A DNA stretch of 64,000 nucleotides from positions 1 through 64,000 of the forward strand of contig NZ_LZIL01000043.1 of the NCBI RefSeq assembly GCF_001667075.1, written 5' to 3'. This DNA is from Mycobacterium sp. 852014-52450_SCH5900713. GTDB taxonomy: Bacteria > Actinomycetota > Actinomycetes > Mycobacteriales > Mycobacteriaceae. Positions within the stretch are counted from its first letter, which is position 1, and each line of letters starts with the position of its first letter. Positions 61,101 to 64,000 of this stretch are shown here, one piece after another. Both the position numbers and the translations under genes were made by a program. Below the pieces are notes generated by a model. That model was not told the DNA's origin. It saw only the letters and a list, made by a program, of their open reading frames with translations, and did not search any database.

Positions 61101-62069
61101 TCAGGGCTTCGCGCGTCCCGAGCGGCTCAGCCGCCACTCGGGCGGGAAGTTCAGGTCGTTGTCCTTCACCACGTTGTTGAGGCCCTTCTCGAAGGTGCCC
61201 GCGGTCAGGTCCACTTCCTCCGCGTCGTTTTGGATCATCGGCAGCATGCCCTCGACCATTCCGGTGAGCAGGCTGCCGAAGTATTCACCCTTGTGCTGCT
61301 TGTAGAGCTCCAGGAAGGTCTTCTGCACCGCTACGGTGTCGGTCGGGCGGGAACGTGAGCAGGCCATCGCGTATTTCAGCGTCTCTTCTTCCAGCTTCTC
61401 CCGCGGCACCACGCTGTTGACGAAGCCGCACTCGTACATCTCCTTGGCGCTGAACGGCCTTCCGGTGAAGAGCATTTCGGAGAACTTGCGCAGACCCATC
61501 GTCTCGGCCCACCACCACAGCCGCGGTCCCCAACCCACGTAGCGAAACGCCGGGTGGCCGAAGAGGGCGTCGTCGGACGAGACCACCAGGTCGGCGTCGC
61601 CGGCCTGGTAGAAGTGCCAGCCGTAGCAGTAGCCCTTGGCCTCGATGATGCTGATCTTGCGCAGCTCCTGCAGCGGGCGGTTTCCCGCGCGGGCCTTGGC
61701 GTAGAAGTCGGTGACGGTCGACAGGTAGCGGTACGATCCGCCGGGCGGGTACTTGACGTCGTCATCGTTGATGGCCACCTCGTGCAGTAGCGGCATGCCA
61801 GGGTTCTCGAGCATCCCCCGCTGCTCGGGCAGGTCGCCGCCGCTTCCGAAATCATCTCCCTCGCCACGGATCACGACGACCTTGACGTCGTCGTCCACGT
61901 TGCACTTGTGGATCAGGTCGGCGTAGTTCTGCCGCATACCCAACGTGGTGGAGTTGAGCTCCTCGGGGCGGTTGAAGGTGATGTAAGCGATCCGGTTCTT
62001 CTTGTCCTTCTCGAACTTGATGTACTGCTCGGCTTCCTTTTTCATTTCTTCGTAATCGTATTCGGGCAT
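61101..62069 (-). CDS. Enoyl-CoA hydratase/isomerase family protein
   Basis: A 322-residue crotonase-like protein with an unusually Lys/Glu-rich N-terminus (YDYEEMKKEAEQYIKFEKDKKN) before RIAYITFNRPEELNS. The oxyanion region has GDDFGSGGDLPEQRG and AKGYCYGWHFYQAGDADL, where the usual GGG is replaced by YGW. This departs from standard hydratases and suggests a different reaction on the CoA substrate. A Trp-rich loop (YVGWGPRLWWWAETMG) follows. The start is ATG with a TTGGAGAAG Shine-Dalgarno. It sits between an SDR and the double CoA-transferase. Confidence 0.85.
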   Translation of the reverse strand: MPEYDYEEMKKEAEQYIKFEKDKKNRIAYITFNRPEELNSTTLGMRQNYADLIHKCNVDDDVKVVVIRGEGDDFGSGGDLPEQRGMLENPGMPLLHEVAINDDDVKYPPGGSYRYLSTVTDFYAKARAGNRPLQELRKISIIEAKGYCYGWHFYQAGDADLVVSSDDALFGHPAFRYVGWGPRLWWWAETMGLRKFSEMLFTGRPFSAKEMYECGFVNSVVPREKLEEETLKYAMACSRSRPTDTVAVQKTFLELYKQHKGEYFGSLLTGMVEGMLPMIQNDAEEVDLTAGTFEKGLNNVVKDNDLNFPPEWRLSRSGRAKP

Positions 62070-62099
62070 CGTCTTCTCCAACTTCTCTTGAATTAGCGT

Positions 62100-62948
62100 T
62101 TATTTGAGCAAGCTGCCCGCGTCGACGGGAAGCGAAACGCCGGTGACATAACGAGATTCGTCAGAGGCGAGGAACAGGACCGCGTTGCTGATGTCCGCGG
62201 CGTCCACCCAGGGCACCGGCAGGGTGTGCATCATCTGGGATATGGGGGCGAAGTCGTCGGGGCCCGGATTTTCCAGGTCTGGGCGAAACAAGCGGAACGT
62301 GTTGTCGTTCATCACCATCGTGGTGCTCACCTGGGTGGGTAGCACGGCGTTGACGCGGATCATGTGCTGGCCCAGCTCGACGGCGAACGCACGCATCAGG
62401 CCGATGACGCCGTGCTTGGCGGCGACGTAGTGGCCGGTGTTCGGGTAGGCCTTGTGTCCGCCGACCGAGCTGGTGAGCACGATCGATCCGCCGCGACCAC
62501 CCGAAAGTAGGTGTGGGACGCCCGCTTTGACCGTATGCCAGACGCCGCTCAGGTTGATGTCGATCATGTCCTGCCAGACGTTCTCGCGGATCTTGTGCAG
62601 CTTCCTGCCGTCGGTACCCACACCCGCGTTCGCGACGATGATGTCGAGCCGCCCGAGTTGTTCCACACCGGCGTCCACGGCGGATTTCAGCGCGTCGTAG
62701 TCGCGGACGTCCACCTGCGCGGTGACGATCCGACGGTCCTGGGCCTTCACCAAATCGGCCGTCTCGGCCAGGTCCTCCGGCGTCGAGTGCGGGTACGCCA
62801 GGTTCTCGATCGGCCCGCAGACGTCGATCGCGATGATGTCGGCACCCTCCTGCGCCAAGCGCACCGCGTGGCTGCGGCCCTGGCCGCGGGCCGCGCCGCT
62901 GACGAACGCGACCTTTCCCGCTACCCGGCCCTCAACGCTCCCGGTCAT
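62100..62948 (-). CDS. Mycofactocin-coupled SDR family oxidoreductase
   Basis: A 282-residue SDR of the mycofactocin-dependent type: GKVAFVSGAARGQGRSHAVRLAQEGADIIAIDVCG, the inserted IENLAYPHSTPEDLAETADLV, NAGVGTDGRKL, Ser in LTSSVGG and the catalytic Y-x3-K as YVAAKHG. Such enzymes keep NAD bound and pass electrons to mycofactocin. The ATG overlaps the P450 stop (TGATG), so the P450 product, an alcohol, is probably its substrate. This is the second member in the window after 29399-30262. Confidence 0.9.
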   Translation of the reverse strand: MTGSVEGRVAGKVAFVSGAARGQGRSHAVRLAQEGADIIAIDVCGPIENLAYPHSTPEDLAETADLVKAQDRRIVTAQVDVRDYDALKSAVDAGVEQLGRLDIIVANAGVGTDGRKLHKIRENVWQDMIDINLSGVWHTVKAGVPHLLSGGRGGSIVLTSSVGGHKAYPNTGHYVAAKHGVIGLMRAFAVELGQHMIRVNAVLPTQVSTTMVMNDNTFRLFRPDLENPGPDDFAPISQMMHTLPVPWVDAADISNAVLFLASDESRYVTGVSLPVDAGSLLK

Positions 62949-64000
62949 CAGGGCACCACGGTGGGCAGGGTTTCCCAGCCTCGCACCGACGACGTCGGGC
63001 TCAGCTTTGCGTTGGCCAGATCGGGCTCCCACTCCGGGAAGCGCTTGAGGATCTCCTCGAGGGCGACCCGGCCTTCCAGCCGGGCCAGCGCCGAACCCAA
63101 GCAGAAGTGGGCGCCGACGCTGAACGTGAGGTGCGGCCGGGCGGCGCGATGAATGTTGAATTCGCCTGCGTCGGGACCGAACTGCCGCTCGTCGCGGCAG
63201 GCCGACCCGAGAAGCATCAGCATGACGCTACCTTCCGGCACCGTCTGGCCATAGAGGCTGACGTCGCGAGTTACATAGCGTGCCATGTGCGGCGCGGGGG
63301 GCTCGAAGCGCAGCAGCTCCTCGATGGCCTGCGGGATGAGTCCGGGGTTCTCGGCGAGCTCGCGACGCTGGTCGGGGTGCTCCGCGAGCACTTTGCCCGC
63401 CCAACCGATAAGCCGCGTTGTCGTTTCGTTTCCCGCTCCGGCCACCACGTTGAGGTAGACCAAGATCTCTTCACGCCTCAGCCGCCGCGTGGTGCCGGTT
63501 TCGTCGACGAACTCGACGTTCAGCAGCTCGGTCATGATGTCGTCGGACGGATTGTCGGCACGCCAGTCGATATAGGCCTCGAACTGCTCGCCCACTGACA
63601 AGCCGTGCTCGGCGGCACTCATCGGCTTGCCCGGCTCGGTGCGTAGTTGGGCGTTGCCGCGATCGCGGATGTACTCCTGATCTTCTTCGGGAATCCCGAG
63701 CAGTGCGCTGATGACCTTCATCGGCATGATCGCGCCAAGGTCGGTGACGAAGTCGAACCGCCCCGTCCCCACCAGTGGGTCCAGCGATTGCGCGCAGAAC
63801 TCGCGGATCATCGGCTCCAACGCCGCGATCTTGCGGGGGGTGAACATGCGCGACAGCAGCTTGCGGTGCACGTCGTGGATCGGCGGGTCTTCGAAGATCA
63901 ACATGCCGGACGGGATCTCGAGGTTGGCCTTGATCAGTTCCATGATCACGCCCCGAGCGGAGCTGTAAGTGTTGTAGTCGATGATGGCCTTGTTTACATC
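62948..64000 (-). CDS. Cytochrome P450, C-terminal part (start beyond the window)
   Basis: The last 350 residues of a P450 whose N-terminus lies beyond base 64000. The reading frame stays open to the window end. The I-helix motif is GAGNETTTR, ExxR is in EELLRFE, and the heme loop FSVGAHFCLGSALARLE has the thiolate Cys near the C-terminus. The segment FEDPPIHDVHRKLLSRMFTPRK is typical of mycobacterial P450s. It is translationally coupled to the mycofactocin-type SDR, suggesting hydroxylation followed by alcohol oxidation. Identity within the CYP families cannot be fixed from the part seen. Confidence 0.9.
   Translation of the reverse strand, partial: DVNKAIIDYNTYSSARGVIMELIKANLEIPSGMLIFEDPPIHDVHRKLLSRMFTPRKIAALEPMIREFCAQSLDPLVGTGRFDFVTDLGAIMPMKVISALLGIPEEDQEYIRDRGNAQLRTEPGKPMSAAEHGLSVGEQFEAYIDWRADNPSDDIMTELLNVEFVDETGTTRRLRREEILVYLNVVAGAGNETTTRLIGWAGKVLAEHPDQRRELAENPGLIPQAIEELLRFEPPAPHMARYVTRDVSLYGQTVPEGSVMLMLLGSACRDERQFGPDAGEFNIHRAARPHLTFSVGAHFCLGSALARLEGRVALEEILKRFPEWEPDLANAKLSPTSSVRGWETLPTVVP

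Overview
The window is chromosomal DNA of a slow-growing, GC-rich Mycobacterium. Its left end is an ESX-5 (type VII secretion) locus, a system confined to slow growers: EsxM start, PE, two PPE proteins, ferredoxin, CYP143, EccC5 and EccB5, followed by malQ as in the M. tuberculosis Rv1781c-Rv1792 region. The PE/PPE block is compact, with no PPE25/PE18-like pair. A non-tuberculous species fits best. The species call is inference from memory of gene order; no search was run.

Layout. 1-11.7 kb: ESX-5, mostly on the minus strand, with cyp143 on the plus strand between eccC5 and the ferredoxin. 12.1-22.8 kb: malQ, a luciferase-like F420 enzyme, an NTF2-like protein, a cytochrome b/molybdopterin oxidoreductase, a UsfY-like membrane protein behind a SigF-type promoter, two lipid-binding or unknown proteins, a DUF4407 membrane protein, and a divergent CGNR regulator/EamA exporter pair. 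22.8-27.8 kb: a PhlG-like hydrolase and a BBE-type flavin oxidase divergent from an IclR regulator, then a stand-alone ANTAR protein and a WS/DGAT acyltransferase. 27.9-38.9 kb: a catabolic island with a class III CoA-transferase, mycofactocin-type SDR, TPP-dependent E1 alpha and beta, lone lipoyl domain, crotonases, acyl-CoA ligase, Rieske oxygenase and KstD-like flavoprotein. 39-46.4 kb: methyltransferase, two TetR regulators, D-aminoacylase-like hydrolase, cutinase, YbjQ-tandem protein, SDR. 46.4-49.7 kb: a SigF-like sigma factor behind a long, apparently structured leader with a coupled leader peptide, then a lipoprotein, a DUF2231 protein and a Ddn-like protein. 49.8-55.3 kb: TetR, P450, amidohydrolase and two M24 proteins (the second lacks most metal ligands), closed by an intrinsic terminator. 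55.3-64 kb: a DUF222-HNH gene, then a minus-strand operon of P450 (cut by the window end), mycofactocin-type SDR, crotonase, fused double CoA-transferase, SDR and a phosphotransferase-like protein.

Together, the region from 22 kb to the end looks like a set of catabolic modules for cyclic or lipid-like carbon sources: oxygenation, dehydrogenation, CoA activation, hydration or ring cleavage, and thiamine-dependent C-C cleavage. Each has a local regulator, and several regulators have visible palindromic operators. Many genes show a TANNNT box 6-8 nt before the start codon, the mark of leaderless mycobacterial transcripts. No tRNA, rRNA, CRISPR array or insertion sequence was seen.
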